64,000 bases of DNA, taken from Gordonia crocea (GTDB lineage Bacteria > Actinomycetota > Actinomycetes > Mycobacteriales > Mycobacteriaceae). Shown here in pieces: positions 17,407 through 25,956 of this stretch; position 1 is the first letter of the stretch, and each line of letters begins with the position of its first letter. The position numbers and the translations under genes are program-made. The stretch lies in NCBI RefSeq assembly GCF_009932435.1, contig NZ_BJOU01000001.1:1798001-1862000 (forward strand), written 5' to 3'. The notes beneath the pieces are model-generated. The model did no database searches, was not told where the DNA came from, and was given only the letters and a program-made list of their open reading frames with translations.

Positions 17407-17412
17407 TAGGTT
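17407..17412 (+). promoter_or_regulatory. Candidate -10 box, leaderless start of secreted protein
   Basis: TAGGTT lies 6 nt before the ATG at 17419. The GAGGGA between them is too close to the start to serve as a normal ribosome site, which favours a leaderless mRNA. Confidence 0.4.
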
Positions 17413-17418
17413 GAGGGA

Positions 17419-17883
17419 ATGACCGCCACCGCCCGTCCCCATTCGTTCGCCCGCGCCTTCGTCGCGGCCTTTGCCGTGCTCCTCGGTGCCGCACTCGTCG
17501 CCGCACCGGCCACCTCGACCGCCGCTCCGGTGGCCCCACAGTCGGCCACCGGCACCGCCGTGCTCGCCGTGGCGACCGCCGACGCGAAGTCCGAACTGCA
17601 CAAGCCGGTTCGGTTGGGGGCGGCCAAGATCAACGCCAGTGGCAGCTGGGCATTCGTCTCGGCGACCCTGCAAGCCCCCGACGGCAGCCGGTTCAGCTAC
17701 GCCGGCACCCCGTTCGCCGAGGCCGCCGCCAACGGCGGGAAGTCGACGATGTATGCCGGGCTGTTCCGCAAGCGCGGACAGCGGTGGGCGCGGGTGGACA
17801 GTGCCGTCGGGCCGACCGATGTGGCATGGACGGGGTGGAGCGAGAAGTACGGCGCCCCGTCGTCGATCTTCGCCCTGGGGTAG
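17419..17883 (+). CDS. Secreted protein of unknown function
   Basis: This is a 154-residue exported protein. The signal peptide (ARAFVAAFAVLLGAALVAAP, then ATSTAAP) predicts cleavage near Ala36. The mature domain of about 115 residues begins with a low-complexity Ala/Val stretch and continues into beta-rich sequence with GSWAFVSATLQAPDG and YAGLFRKRGQRWARVD, as in small secreted proteins that report on sample-like repeats, but no family is recognised. There are no cysteines. It follows the ABC-2 permease by 43 bp and has its own candidate promoter, so membership in the iron-box operon is uncertain. Confidence 0.7.
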   Translation: MTATARPHSFARAFVAAFAVLLGAALVAAPATSTAAPVAPQSATGTAVLAVATADAKSELHKPVRLGAAKINASGSWAFVSATLQAPDGSRFSYAGTPFAEAAANGGKSTMYAGLFRKRGQRWARVDSAVGPTDVAWTGWSEKYGAPSSIFALG

Positions 17884-17886
17884 CCG

Positions 17887-19047
17887 TCAGGCCCCCGATT
17901 CGCCGAGTCCGGGCAACTCGGCCCGCTGCTGCGGTGGCACGAGTTCGCCGGGGATGAGGATCCCGGTCCGCAGCCCGCGCAGGGTGACCACCAAGACGCC
18001 GTCGACATCGTCGACGCGTTTGATCTCCTGCCGTTGCACGGTCTGCACGTAGGTGCCGAGGCGGACGCCGATCCAGTCGGCACCGTAGTCGGCGCCGATG
18101 GGTGCGCCCGGCGGCGTCATGTCCCGCAGTTTCGCGGCATTGCCGTAGAGCAGGTAGTAGCCGAGAACGGCGGCACCGGTGCCGAAAACCGATACCACCG
18201 GCAGGATGGTGAACCAGCTCAGTGCGCCTTCGCTCAGCCACACCAACCCGACGGCGACCAACGGCGCGACGGCCATCACGGCGACTGCCGTCCGCGCGGC
18301 CCGGCTTCCGCGGGAGGCGCGCGCCAACCGGTCCGCGAGCCCGTCGTCGGCAACCCCCTCGACGTGCAGTGCCTCTGCTGCCGGAGACGTCGCCCCGGGT
18401 CCGGGATAGACGGCTTGCCTCGCCGCTGGGTATCCGGGTACGGCCATGGTCTGGCGCCACCGCCCCGACAAGAGATCGGCTTTGATGTGGTCGGGAACCA
18501 ACTCCTCGGGGATCAGCAGCGGGGCATCGCCGCCGGACAGCACCATGACCCGGCTGATCCGGCGGATCCGCCGCAGTTGGCCGATCATCACGGTCCGATA
18601 GGTACCGTCCCACCCGCAGCCGATCCACTCGGTTCCGAAGTCGGCGTAGAGGGGAGCGCCCTCCGGTAATTCGCGTCCCCAGTAGCCGCGTCGTCGGGCG
18701 ATGGTCCCGAATACCGGCAGACCGATGATGAGTAGCGCGCCGATCACCGGTGACGCAACCAGCATCGCGAGGGAGGCGATCATTTCTCCGCTCGGTGCGA
18801 GGTCGTACTGCCACAGCATCGGGACGGTGATGATCAGCCCGACTACCGCACCGATGACAAGCATGGGGACGATACAGAGACCGGGGAGCAGCGCGACCCA
18901 GATCATCGGACCGCTGCGGAACTCGGCGGTGGCCAGATCGTTGGTCATCTGCCGGGTGGCGGTGAGATGGGTGCGCAGGACACCGGGCAACACTTCGGAC
19001 GCGGGATTCATGACGGCTTCTCCGATGGGCGGCGGATCAGCCATCAA
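17887..19047 (-). CDS. Membrane protein with two homologous halves
   Basis: This 386-residue protein is built from an internal duplication. Each half has a pair of hydrophobic segments (about 48-80 and 92-115; then 250-290) followed by a soluble domain of about 65 residues. The two soluble domains (128-191 and 312-378) align clearly: each starts with P-x-G-A-P and contains ADFGTEWIG or ADYGADWIG, and each ends with LIPEELVP or LIPGELVP. The repeat pattern recalls membrane-linked YcxB or bacterial PH-like domains, but that is only a guess. Start is ATG 19047 or 19044. It converges with the secreted protein, with only 3 bp between the stops. Confidence 0.75.
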   Translation of the reverse strand: MMADPPPIGEAVMNPASEVLPGVLRTHLTATRQMTNDLATAEFRSGPMIWVALLPGLCIVPMLVIGAVVGLIITVPMLWQYDLAPSGEMIASLAMLVASPVIGALLIIGLPVFGTIARRRGYWGRELPEGAPLYADFGTEWIGCGWDGTYRTVMIGQLRRIRRISRVMVLSGGDAPLLIPEELVPDHIKADLLSGRWRQTMAVPGYPAARQAVYPGPGATSPAAEALHVEGVADDGLADRLARASRGSRAARTAVAVMAVAPLVAVGLVWLSEGALSWFTILPVVSVFGTGAAVLGYYLLYGNAAKLRDMTPPGAPIGADYGADWIGVRLGTYVQTVQRQEIKRVDDVDGVLVVTLRGLRTGILIPGELVPPQQRAELPGLGESGA

Positions 19048-19103
19048 CCTACCGTGCGCCCGCGTCGCCGATCATTCACGCAGATCGGCTGCCCCGGGTC
19101 CGG

Positions 19104-19955
19104 TTACAGCCGGTCGAAGAAGCGCCAAATCACGGCCGTTGCGTTGATCGCCGACGACGGCGGGCCGCTGAGCGGACTCGGCTGGGTTTGCCCGGGCCAG
19201 TGGTGCCCCATCCCGTCGATGCTGAGGAGGGTCACCGCCCGGCCGCCGGGGCACCGCGCCGAGGAGACGGCCACCGAGCCGTGCCGGGTCCGCGTCGGGG
19301 GCGCACAGTGGGCGAGCCGGCGGAAACGGGCATCGACGGAGGGAATCGCCTCGCCGTCGACCCGGGCCGACCCAGACCCGACGCCCCCGCGGTAGGGCAC
19401 CCGCGGATCGGCCGTGCCATGGATCTGGATGATCGAGGCGGGGCGGGCGCAGCCGGTGACGAGTGTTCCCGACACCGACGCGGCGCCGCGGAACTTTGAC
19501 GTCTGGCACACCATGCGCAACGCCATCATGGCGCCGTTCGACATCCCGGCGACGAAGACGCGGCGCCGGTCGATCGATGTCCGACGGGCGACGTCGTCGA
19601 CGACTCGACGCAGGAACCCCACGTCGTCGACGCGGGTCTGCGACGGCCGCCCGCAACACGTGCCGGCATTCCAGGCGCGGGCGGTGCCGTCGGGATAGGC
19701 CACCGCGAACCGGCCCGACCGTGCCTGGGCGTCCCACCCGTACGAGCGCTCCGCGGCCCGTCCGGTCCCGAACCCGCCGTGCAAGACGAGGACGAGGGGA
19801 GCGCTGGTGAGTCCGGCGGGTTCGTAGAGCCGGTAGGTCCGGTCACCGATGTGATGGGTGGACCGGCTATCCGCGGAACTCGGCGCGGTGCCCAGGCACG
19901 CGGCCAGGGTCAGCGAGAGCACCACGGTCGCAGCGGTTCTCGCCCATGCGGTCAT
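19104..19955 (-). CDS. LpqC-like secreted esterase / PHB-depolymerase-type lipoprotein
   Basis: This is a 283-residue alpha/beta hydrolase of the LpqC/feruloyl esterase group. The N-terminal VVLSLTLAAC is a lipobox with Cys20, so the enzyme is probably lipid-anchored outside the cell. The catalytic triad can be placed: S139 in GMSNGAM, D183 in HGTADPRVPY and H251/H252 in GMGHHWPG, with the oxyanion segment LVLHGGFG. Disulfide-type cysteines occur at 100-101, 150 and 169. Such enzymes cleave ester bonds in polyesters or plant phenolic esters; the substrate here is unknown. The gene diverges from the decayed synthetase, whose GTG lies 24 bp away. Confidence 0.85.
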   Translation of the reverse strand: MTAWARTAATVVLSLTLAACLGTAPSSADSRSTHHIGDRTYRLYEPAGLTSAPLVLVLHGGFGTGRAAERSYGWDAQARSGRFAVAYPDGTARAWNAGTCCGRPSQTRVDDVGFLRRVVDDVARRTSIDRRRVFVAGMSNGAMMALRMVCQTSKFRGAASVSGTLVTGCARPASIIQIHGTADPRVPYRGGVGSGSARVDGEAIPSVDARFRRLAHCAPPTRTRHGSVAVSSARCPGGRAVTLLSIDGMGHHWPGQTQPSPLSGPPSSAINATAVIWRFFDRL

Positions 19956-19978
19956 CGGGTAAGCGTAGCGTCACGATC

Positions 19979-21399
19979 GTGTCGCTGACCACACTGCTGG
20001 ACGCCGGATGCCGGGACACCCCGGACAAGCCCGCCATCGTCTTCCGGGACGCGCGCACCGGCTACGGCGAGCTCGCCCGGCGCAGCGAGGCCTCCGCGCG
20101 GGCCCTTCTCGCCAGCGGAGTGGCGCCCGGAGACCGGGTGGCGCTGTTCATGGCCAACCGGACCGAACTCGTCGAGTGCTACCTGGCCGCTTCCTGGTCG
20201 GCGCGGTCGCGGTGCCCTGCAACCACCGTTTCCAAACCGCCGAGGTCGTCTTCGCCGTCAACCATTGCGGCGCCTCGGTCCTGCTCGTCGACGGCCCGCT
20301 GCTCCCCGTCGTCGAGGCCATCGGCCCGCAAGCGCCGTCGCTGACCGGGATCTACGTCTACGGCGATGCGCCGGCCGACGCGGCGAACCCGTGGGCGGCC
20401 GTGGTCGCGGCGGCACCGGCCGACACCGTGCTGCCGACGGTCGCCGACGACGAACCGGCGATGATCCTCTACACCTCCGGCAGCACCGGAAAACCCAAGG
20501 GCGTCACCCACACCCATGCCTCGGTGCTCGACGTGGCGCGCGGCCGCGGCATCACCCAAGAACTCACCGCCGACGACGTCTCGCTCGCCGCGACCGCGAT
20601 CTGCCACGGCGGCGGGTCGATCGGCGTGACCTTCCCGACCCTGCTTGCCGGTGGCACGGTGGTCCTGCTCGAAGAATCGGTGGCCCAGCTGTTCCTCGAC
20701 GCGGTCGTCGCCCACCGGCCGACGCGCACCCTGGTCCTACCCGCCCAACTCCTCGACGCGTTGCGGGCGCCGGGGGCGAAAGACGTCGACTTCACCTTCC
20801 TGCGCGAGGTCCAATGCGGCGGCGACCAGATCTCACCCGAGCTGTACACCGAGTTCGCCGCGGTCACCGACCTCAAGCTGAACCAGGCCTACGGGCTGAC
20901 CGAATGCGAGGGCGTCGCGATGAACCCGCCGTTCGGGGAGATCCGCCGCGGATCGGTGGGCACACCGCGCCACGGGGTCACCCTGCGGATCATGGGCGAC
21001 AACTCGGTGGCTGCGGTCGGGAAGACCGGCGAGATCCAGGTCCGTGCGGCCTCGGTGATGAGCGGGTACTGGGACGACCCGGAGAACACGGCGGCGGCCT
21101 TCGTCGACGGCTGGCTGCGCACCGGCGACCTCGGCAGCCGCGATGCCGACGGGTACCTGTCGCTCAGCGGCGTGGTGGGCAGCCCCGACGAGCGGCTCGG
21201 CGCCATCGTGCACGCCTTCGTCGAGTTCGAACCCGGGGCCACGACGACGATCGACGAACTGGCCGCCTTCGCCCGCTCGAAACTCGCGGCCTACAAGGTT
21301 CCCGAGAAATGGACCGTCGTCGGCGATCTGCCGCGCAACGCCGTCGGCAAGATCGACCGGCAGGCGCTGCACCGACGGGCCATCGCACTCGACAAGTGA
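19979..21399 (+). pseudogene. Acyl-CoA synthetase pseudogene (frameshift plus in-frame deletion)
   Basis: The coding of an AMP-dependent synthetase runs in one frame from the GTG at 19979 (LLDAGCRDTPDKPAIVF ... LVECYLAA) and moves to another frame at about 20190, where FLVGAVAVPCNHRFQTAEVV continues to the stop at 21399. One missing base in the run gccgcttcctgg explains the shift. The P-loop YTSGSTGKPKGVTHTH and GWLRTGDLGSRDADG are intact. After GYLSLSG the protein jumps straight to VVGSPDERLG, so about 33 residues containing the A8 hinge motif (K-x-x-I-x-x-x-G-x-x-x-x-P) are gone. Two independent lesions make this a probable pseudogene; the frameshift alone could be a sequencing error. Confidence 0.8.
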
Positions 21400-21438
21400 G
21401 CCGGTGGCGATTGAGTCGGCGGTGACCGCGCCGCCCGA

Positions 21439-22020
21439 TCAGGCGTAGCCGGGCACGAAGGTGATGCGGGCCTTCTGCGCTTTCGCCGCGTCGCGGAAGT
21501 TCTTCATCGCCCGCTGCATGTGGAAGCCGTTGGTGACGATGACCGCCCCGTCTGCGCCCATCGCCTTGAGCATGCGAACGGTGTTCGCGGCGTTTTGCAC
21601 GGTGCTGCGCGACTGGCCCTCGTTGACCATCTGCCACACCGGGATTCCGCGCTTGAGCAACCCGATGTTCATGAACTGGGCCTCGGAGACCGGTAGCCAC
21701 CAGGTGTCGCCGCCGGAGACGATGATCCGGTTGAACGGGTGGGTGCGGCCGAGCCGGGCCGCCTTGCTCATGCGCTGCTCGAGGATCTGGGGCGTCTGTC
21801 CGAGGGTTCCTACCTTGGCACCGAGGACGACGATGTAGCGTCCGCCGGGGTTCTGCCAGAGGAACAGGCTCTCCGGGCCGATGAGGTCGGTGCCGGAGCT
21901 GCCGAAGTCCATACTTCCGGCAGCCGGGTTCGGCGTCGGCGCGGCATGGGTGGTCGCCGAGCCCGTGACCAGGGCTGCGGCGGTGACGAGGGCAGCGGTA
22001 ATCGCGAGTCGAAGGCGCAT
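21439..22020 (-). CDS. Secreted DUF218 (YdcF-like) protein
   Basis: This 193-residue protein has a signal peptide (LRLAITAALVTAAALVTGSA, then TTHAAP) and a DUF218 domain. The domain is recognised by YIVVLGAKV at its first strand, IIVSGGDTWW in the middle, NEGQSRSTVQNAANT with the acidic/Ser-Thr region and VIVTNGFHMQRAMKNF near the end. Such domains occur in YdcF and in proteins affecting envelope polymers, but their reaction is not settled. The version here is exported, as in several actinobacteria. It sits between the decayed synthetase (convergent) and dipZ (same strand, 109 bp away). Confidence 0.85.
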   Translation of the reverse strand: MRLRLAITAALVTAAALVTGSATTHAAPTPNPAAGSMDFGSSGTDLIGPESLFLWQNPGGRYIVVLGAKVGTLGQTPQILEQRMSKAARLGRTHPFNRIIVSGGDTWWLPVSEAQFMNIGLLKRGIPVWQMVNEGQSRSTVQNAANTVRMLKAMGADGAVIVTNGFHMQRAMKNFRDAAKAQKARITFVPGYA

Positions 22021-22129
22021 GGGTGCGAGTGTAGTGAGCCAACCTTGCGGGTCGCTGTGATGAGCGCGGGTTGTGTCGAGGGTGCAACCGGTCCGTGGCG
22101 GATTCGAGACTGGCGCGCTGATCGGGCGG

Positions 22130-23821
22130 TCAGCCGAAGGTGAACGAGTAGGCGCTCAAACCGGGGGACAACTCGATCGTCACGGTTTCCGCCGCCGAAG
22201 TGCGGTGGCTGGCAACGGTTCTGATGTTGGGCGGTCCCGATACCGGCACGGTTCTCGTCGTCCCGCCCGAGGTGATCGTGATCGTGCCGGTGCCGCCGAC
22301 GTTGAGATAGACGGCGCGCGCACGGTAGGCGAGGGTGATCCGGGCCCCTGGGCCGGCGGTCAGCGACTCGGGTCCGGGCGTCCAGGTGCCCGCGAGTCGA
22401 AAGGTGTTGGGGGCCGGGTGCTCGTCGTCGGAATAGGGGTGGGTTCCGGCGCTGTAGGGACCGCCGCCGCCATAGGCCTGCTGCTTGTCGATGCCGAGGA
22501 AGGTCTCCGGCGTGCGCTGCCGGTCGGTGGGGGTCTGATCGGGCAGGTCGGTCGGCGCGGGCAGGTCGACGCCGGGGTTGGCGGCGGTGAGCAACACGCG
22601 CAGATAGGCCTCGTGGCGGTCGTAGCGGCCCTCGCCGAGGCTGACGTGGCGGATCACCCCGGTGGCGTCGACGAGGTAGCCGGCCGGCCACGCCACGTTC
22701 TGATACGCCTTCCACGTGCCGTACCCGTTGTCGATGGCCAGCGGGAAGGTCAGGCCGAGTTTGCGGGCCCCGGCGTCGACGTTGCCGGCTTCGCGCTCGA
22801 AGGCGTACTCGGGGGTGTGGACGCCGACGACGCGCAGGCCGAAGGGCTCGTAGCGCTTCCACCACGCCTGGGTGTGGGGGAGTGATCGCTGACAGTTGAT
22901 GCACGAATAGGCCCAGAACTCGACGAGGACGACCTTGCCGCGCAAGTCGGCCATCCGCATCGCAGATCCGTTGAGCCACTGGGAGATTCCGGTGAACTCC
23001 GGTGCCCGGCCGCAATCGGCGAGCCCCTCGTCGACGCCGTTGAAGGCCGATTCCTGGCAGGCTCGCAACGAGCCGTTGCCGGCCGCTGCGGGGACGGCGA
23101 TCCGGGTCTTCAGCGGGTCGGCGATCACGCGCGTGTAGTCGGGGATGCGGCGCTGAATCGCCCCGGTGACGTCGAAGGTCAGGGCGATGGCCAGCGCGAT
23201 CACCAGGACGCCGGCCACCCCGCGGACCAGGCGTTGGCGTCGCTGCAGGCCGCGGACGCGCTCGGCGATCCGGTTACCCGCCAGGGCGACGAGCAGCAGG
23301 GGGATCGAGACCCCGACGGCGAAGGCGACGGTGAGCAGGACCGTCTCGGTGCCGATCGTGCCGGTGGCCCCGGCGACGGCGATCGCCGCCAGCACCGGTC
23401 CGGCGCACGGCACGAAGACCGCGCCGAGGGCCAGGCCCAACAAGAAGCCGCCGAGGGTGCCCGAGCCCTTCTCGGTGACCTGGCGTTGGGGGATCCGTGC
23501 GAAACCCCGTTCGAGGAAGCGTTCCACCGAGGGGAACAGCATGGCCAGGCCGACGAGGACGAGGGCGGCCAACCCCAACCAGCGCAGCAGCGACGAGGGC
23601 AGGTGCAGTGCCGCCAGCAGCAGGGTGCCGAACAGGGTGATGAGCGCGAAGCTCAGCGTCATCCCGGCGACGATCGCCACCGCGCGGGCGCGACTCGGTG
23701 GTGCCGCTTCGTCCCCTGGCGCCGCGGCGCTGCCCATCAGCACGACCGGCAGCACCGGCAGGACGCAGGGCGAGATGCCCGCCAGGAGGCCGCCGACGAA
23801 ACCGACCAGGAGGAGCGTCAC
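22130..23821 (-). CDS. dipZ: DipZ-like fused CcdA / thioredoxin / C-terminal beta domain protein
   Basis: This 563-residue protein has three parts. Residues 1-220 are a CcdA-type membrane domain with the two redox cysteines C19 (GISPCVLPVLPVV) and C139 (VFVPCAGPV). Residues 265-420 are an extracytoplasmic thioredoxin/TlpA-like domain with the C307-I-N-C310 active site in AYSCINCQRS. Residues 430-563 are a beta-sandwich that resembles the carbohydrate-module fold seen in mycobacterial DipZ (Rv2874). The protein carries electrons from cytoplasmic thioredoxin across the membrane to reduce or isomerise disulfides outside. GTG start, 1 bp after the stop of a cysteine-containing secreted protein on the same strand. 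Confidence 0.92.
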   Translation of the reverse strand: MTLLLVGFVGGLLAGISPCVLPVLPVVLMGSAAAPGDEAAPPSRARAVAIVAGMTLSFALITLFGTLLLAALHLPSSLLRWLGLAALVLVGLAMLFPSVERFLERGFARIPQRQVTEKGSGTLGGFLLGLALGAVFVPCAGPVLAAIAVAGATGTIGTETVLLTVAFAVGVSIPLLLVALAGNRIAERVRGLQRRQRLVRGVAGVLVIALAIALTFDVTGAIQRRIPDYTRVIADPLKTRIAVPAAAGNGSLRACQESAFNGVDEGLADCGRAPEFTGISQWLNGSAMRMADLRGKVVLVEFWAYSCINCQRSLPHTQAWWKRYEPFGLRVVGVHTPEYAFEREAGNVDAGARKLGLTFPLAIDNGYGTWKAYQNVAWPAGYLVDATGVIRHVSLGEGRYDRHEAYLRVLLTAANPGVDLPAPTDLPDQTPTDRQRTPETFLGIDKQQAYGGGGPYSAGTHPYSDDEHPAPNTFRLAGTWTPGPESLTAGPGARITLAYRARAVYLNVGGTGTITITSGGTTRTVPVSGPPNIRTVASHRTSAAETVTIELSPGLSAYSFTFG

Positions 23822-23822
23822 A

Positions 23823-24101
23823 TCACCACGTCGTGCCGTTCATGCCGGGGATGACGCAGCGGCCGGTGCGGTCGACCCGCCCGATGAGCATCATGTCGTA
23901 ACCGGTGCATGAGGAGTTGATCGGTGCGCAGGTCCCGATGGTGGTGATCACCTTGTTGGGCCCGCAGGGGGTGCCCATCTTCGGAGCGGCGGCGGCATCG
24001 GGTGCGCCGAGTCCGCCGATACCGGTGATCAACGTGGCCGCGGCGGCGGCCCCGACGAGCAGGCAGCGTGCCGAGCGTCGGGCGGTTGATGGGATGGTCA
24101 T
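23823..24101 (-). CDS. Small secreted protein with four cysteines, coupled to dipZ
   Basis: This 92-residue precursor has a signal peptide (ARCLLVGAAAAATLITGIGG, then DAAAAP) and a mature part of about 48 residues. The mature sequence has four cysteines (PCGPNK, IGTCAP, SSCTGYD, GRCVIPG), enough for two disulfides, and no known motif. A GGAGG ribosome site precedes the ATG at 24101. Its stop and the GTG of dipZ overlap in TGATGTG, so both proteins are made together. It is a good candidate for a DipZ client or partner; this is inference from position and cysteine content. Confidence 0.7.
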   Translation of the reverse strand: MTIPSTARRSARCLLVGAAAAATLITGIGGLGAPDAAAAPKMGTPCGPNKVITTIGTCAPINSSCTGYDMMLIGRVDRTGRCVIPGMNGTTW

Positions 24102-24172
24102 AATCGGACCTCCGTGTGCGTCGTCCCCCGACTCCTGCCAGACTACGCCGAATGTGACGACAGTCACAACGG

Positions 24173-24784
24173 TCAGCCCAGTGCCATCGCCCCGCCACTG
24201 TGCTTGGCGGCTTTCGGGTTCTTCTCCACGCCACCGGTGTCGCGGGCGATCCAGACCTGGGGCGTCAATTGCCGGTACTCGTGGATGCTGATGGGCACGC
24301 CGAGGAAGTCTGCCCGGAAGTCGGCGGTCCAGGCCGGCTTGCCGTCCCAGTTCGAGCGCCCCAGCTTGACCGGTGCGCCGAGGTCGCGGCCGAACGTGTA
24401 GTCCTTGTAGACCCAGGGCTGTCCCTGCGGTCCTTTGGTGAAGGTCAGGCTGCTGCCGAACCTGCTCTGCGTCCGTGTGAAGGCCCGGGCCTGCTCGTAC
24501 GGGGCGAGCTTCCCGCGGGTGTGCATCACCGGCAGCAGTGCCAAGGGTTGGCGGCCGGTCGGCGCCTTGCCCAACGGCGCGTCGCCGAACAGCTTCAGAA
24601 TCTGTGGACCGGTGCAGTGGTTCATCAGCGAGTCGATGGTGCGATCCCGATTGGTCTGGCTGATCACACACTTGCCGTCGGGCACCGGGCGCGGCGCCGC
24701 GGTCGCCGGCGCGACGACGGACAGCGCACTGAGAATGGATACGGCGCCGACGACAATGCGCGGCCCTGGACGTCGAAAACTCAT
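24173..24784 (-). CDS. Secreted protein of unknown function
   Basis: This 203-residue exported protein has a signal peptide (RIVVGAVSILSALSVVAPA, then TAAPRP) and a mature part with two cysteines near the N-terminus (DGKCVISQ and MNHCTGPQ) that may pair. The rest is polar, with WTADFRADFLG and YRQLTPQVWIARD, and no motif I recognise. It lies 71 bp upstream of the small cysteine protein, in the same direction, and with dipZ could form a three-gene unit for exported, disulfide-bonded proteins. The ATG at 24784 is the only sensible start. Confidence 0.7.
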   Translation of the reverse strand: MSFRRPGPRIVVGAVSILSALSVVAPATAAPRPVPDGKCVISQTNRDRTIDSLMNHCTGPQILKLFGDAPLGKAPTGRQPLALLPVMHTRGKLAPYEQARAFTRTQSRFGSSLTFTKGPQGQPWVYKDYTFGRDLGAPVKLGRSNWDGKPAWTADFRADFLGVPISIHEYRQLTPQVWIARDTGGVEKNPKAAKHSGGAMALG

Positions 24785-24848
24785 GGTGGAGACCCCGTTC
24801 CGGCCGCCCCTCCGGCGGCATGCCTCCCGAGGGTAGCGGGTGCGGTTG

Positions 24849-25622
24849 TCAGGTATCTGTCCACACCGGGTCGCGCTTGTCGAGGAAGGCGGTAATGCCC
24901 TCCTGGGCGTCGCACGTCATCGCGTTCGTGGCCATCGTCTCGCCCATGAGCTCGTACGCCTCGGGCTCGGTGTGGTCGATTTGGCGATAGAACGCCGCCT
25001 TGCCGATGGCCAGGGTGGACGCGCTCGACCCGGCGATCCGGAGGGCGAGTTCGCGTACCGCAGTGGCCAATCCGTCATCGTCGACGACGTCGTTGACCAA
25101 TCCCCAGTCGGCCGCGGTCGCGGCATCGATGACGTCGCCGGTGAGGAGCATGTGCATCGCCCGTTTGCGGCCGATCGCCCGCGTCAGGGCCACCATCGGG
25201 GTGGAGCAGAACAGGCCGATCTTGACCCCGGGGGTGCTGAACCGCGCCGAGGTCCCGGCGACGGCGAGGTCGCACGTGGCGACCAGCTGGCAGCCTGCGG
25301 CGAAGGCGAATCCGGACACCTCGGCGATCACCGGCTGTCGCGCCTCGTGCACGGCGGTCATCAATTCGGTACAGCTGGCGAAGACGGCGCGCTCGTCGTC
25401 GAGGGTGCGGTCGACCAGTTCGATGAGGTCGTGCCCGGCGGAGAAAGCCGGGCCGAGCGCGCGCATGACGATCACCCTGACGTCGCGGTCGCCGTCCAGG
25501 CGCCGCAGCGCGTCGGTGATGGCGGCCATCGTCGTCGTCGAGAGCGGGTTGCGCCGCCGCGGGTCGGCCAGGGTGATCACGCCGAGTGGTGCGTCGACCT
25601 CGACGTCGATACCGTGCACCAT
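24849..25622 (-). CDS. Enoyl-CoA hydratase/isomerase family protein
   Basis: This 257-residue crotonase-fold enzyme acts on acyl-CoA thioesters. The CoA/oxyanion loops are seen: RRRNPLSTTTMAAI, ALGPAFSAGHDL (first oxyanion glycine region) and VSGFAFAAGCQLVATCDLAVA (second), shown here as GFAFAAGCQLV. The usual catalytic Glu pair of true hydratases is not in its standard place, as in the ECHDC3/EchA-like subgroup, so the exact reaction is uncertain. It begins with ATG at 25622, 10 bp after the stop of a small open frame. Confidence 0.88.
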   Translation of the reverse strand: MVHGIDVEVDAPLGVITLADPRRRNPLSTTTMAAITDALRRLDGDRDVRVIVMRALGPAFSAGHDLIELVDRTLDDERAVFASCTELMTAVHEARQPVIAEVSGFAFAAGCQLVATCDLAVAGTSARFSTPGVKIGLFCSTPMVALTRAIGRKRAMHMLLTGDVIDAATAADWGLVNDVVDDDGLATAVRELALRIAGSSASTLAIGKAAFYRQIDHTEPEAYELMGETMATNAMTCDAQEGITAFLDKRDPVWTDT

Positions 25623-25632
25623 GACGGACTCC

Positions 25633-25827
25633 TTACCGCGTTGGGGCGTTCACCGACCCACCGACGGCAGTCTTGACTGACTCGTCCGTCGCCAGCGTCA
25701 CGCCGGTGTCCTTGATCCAGATCCGGCACCAGTCTTCCAGGGTTCCGGTGACTCTGATCGCCAAACCGTGCAGCCGAGCGGTGCGGAAGGAGAAACCCCT
25801 GCTTGGGGGAGTGATGTGTGGTGTCAC
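25633..25827 (-). CDS. Small open frame of unknown status upstream of the hydratase
   Basis: A 64-residue frame runs toward the enoyl-CoA hydratase and ends 10 bp before it. From about residue 20 onward nearly every codon ends in G or C, as in real genes of this genome, while the first part does not. The encoded stretch LHGLAIRVTGTLEDWCRIWI has no family I know. It could be a small protein or the last part of a lost gene. No convincing ribosome site was found. Confidence 0.3.
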   Translation of the reverse strand: MTPHITPPSRGFSFRTARLHGLAIRVTGTLEDWCRIWIKDTGVTLATDESVKTAVGGSVNAPTR

Positions 25828-25956
25828 TCGAACTCAGCGGGCGTACCGACCGGAGGCCGGCAGGAATGTGATGGTGCGCCCTCCGGGATGTCACTCGAAC
25901 TCAGTGGGCGCACTCCGGCCGGAGGCCGGCAAGGTTGTCATGGTGCCCTCGGTGAG
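25822..25956. repeat. Tandem ~65-bp repeat running into the tRNA-Leu 3' end
   Basis: Two copies of a unit containing TCACTCGAACTCA and CCGGAGGCCGGCA begin near 25822 and 25889. The shared ACTCGAACTCA recurs at 25826, 25893 and 25957, the last being the T-arm of the tRNA. The ATGGTGC...CCCTC part of each unit also resembles the end of the tRNA with its CCA. The units therefore look like degenerate copies of the tRNA 3' end plus flank. Confidence 0.65.

Noticed and set aside
20150-20230. Programmed ribosomal frameshift in the acyl-CoA synthetase
   Set aside because: No slippery run or downstream pseudoknot is visible, and the gene also lacks a 33-residue conserved section. Simple decay explains both.
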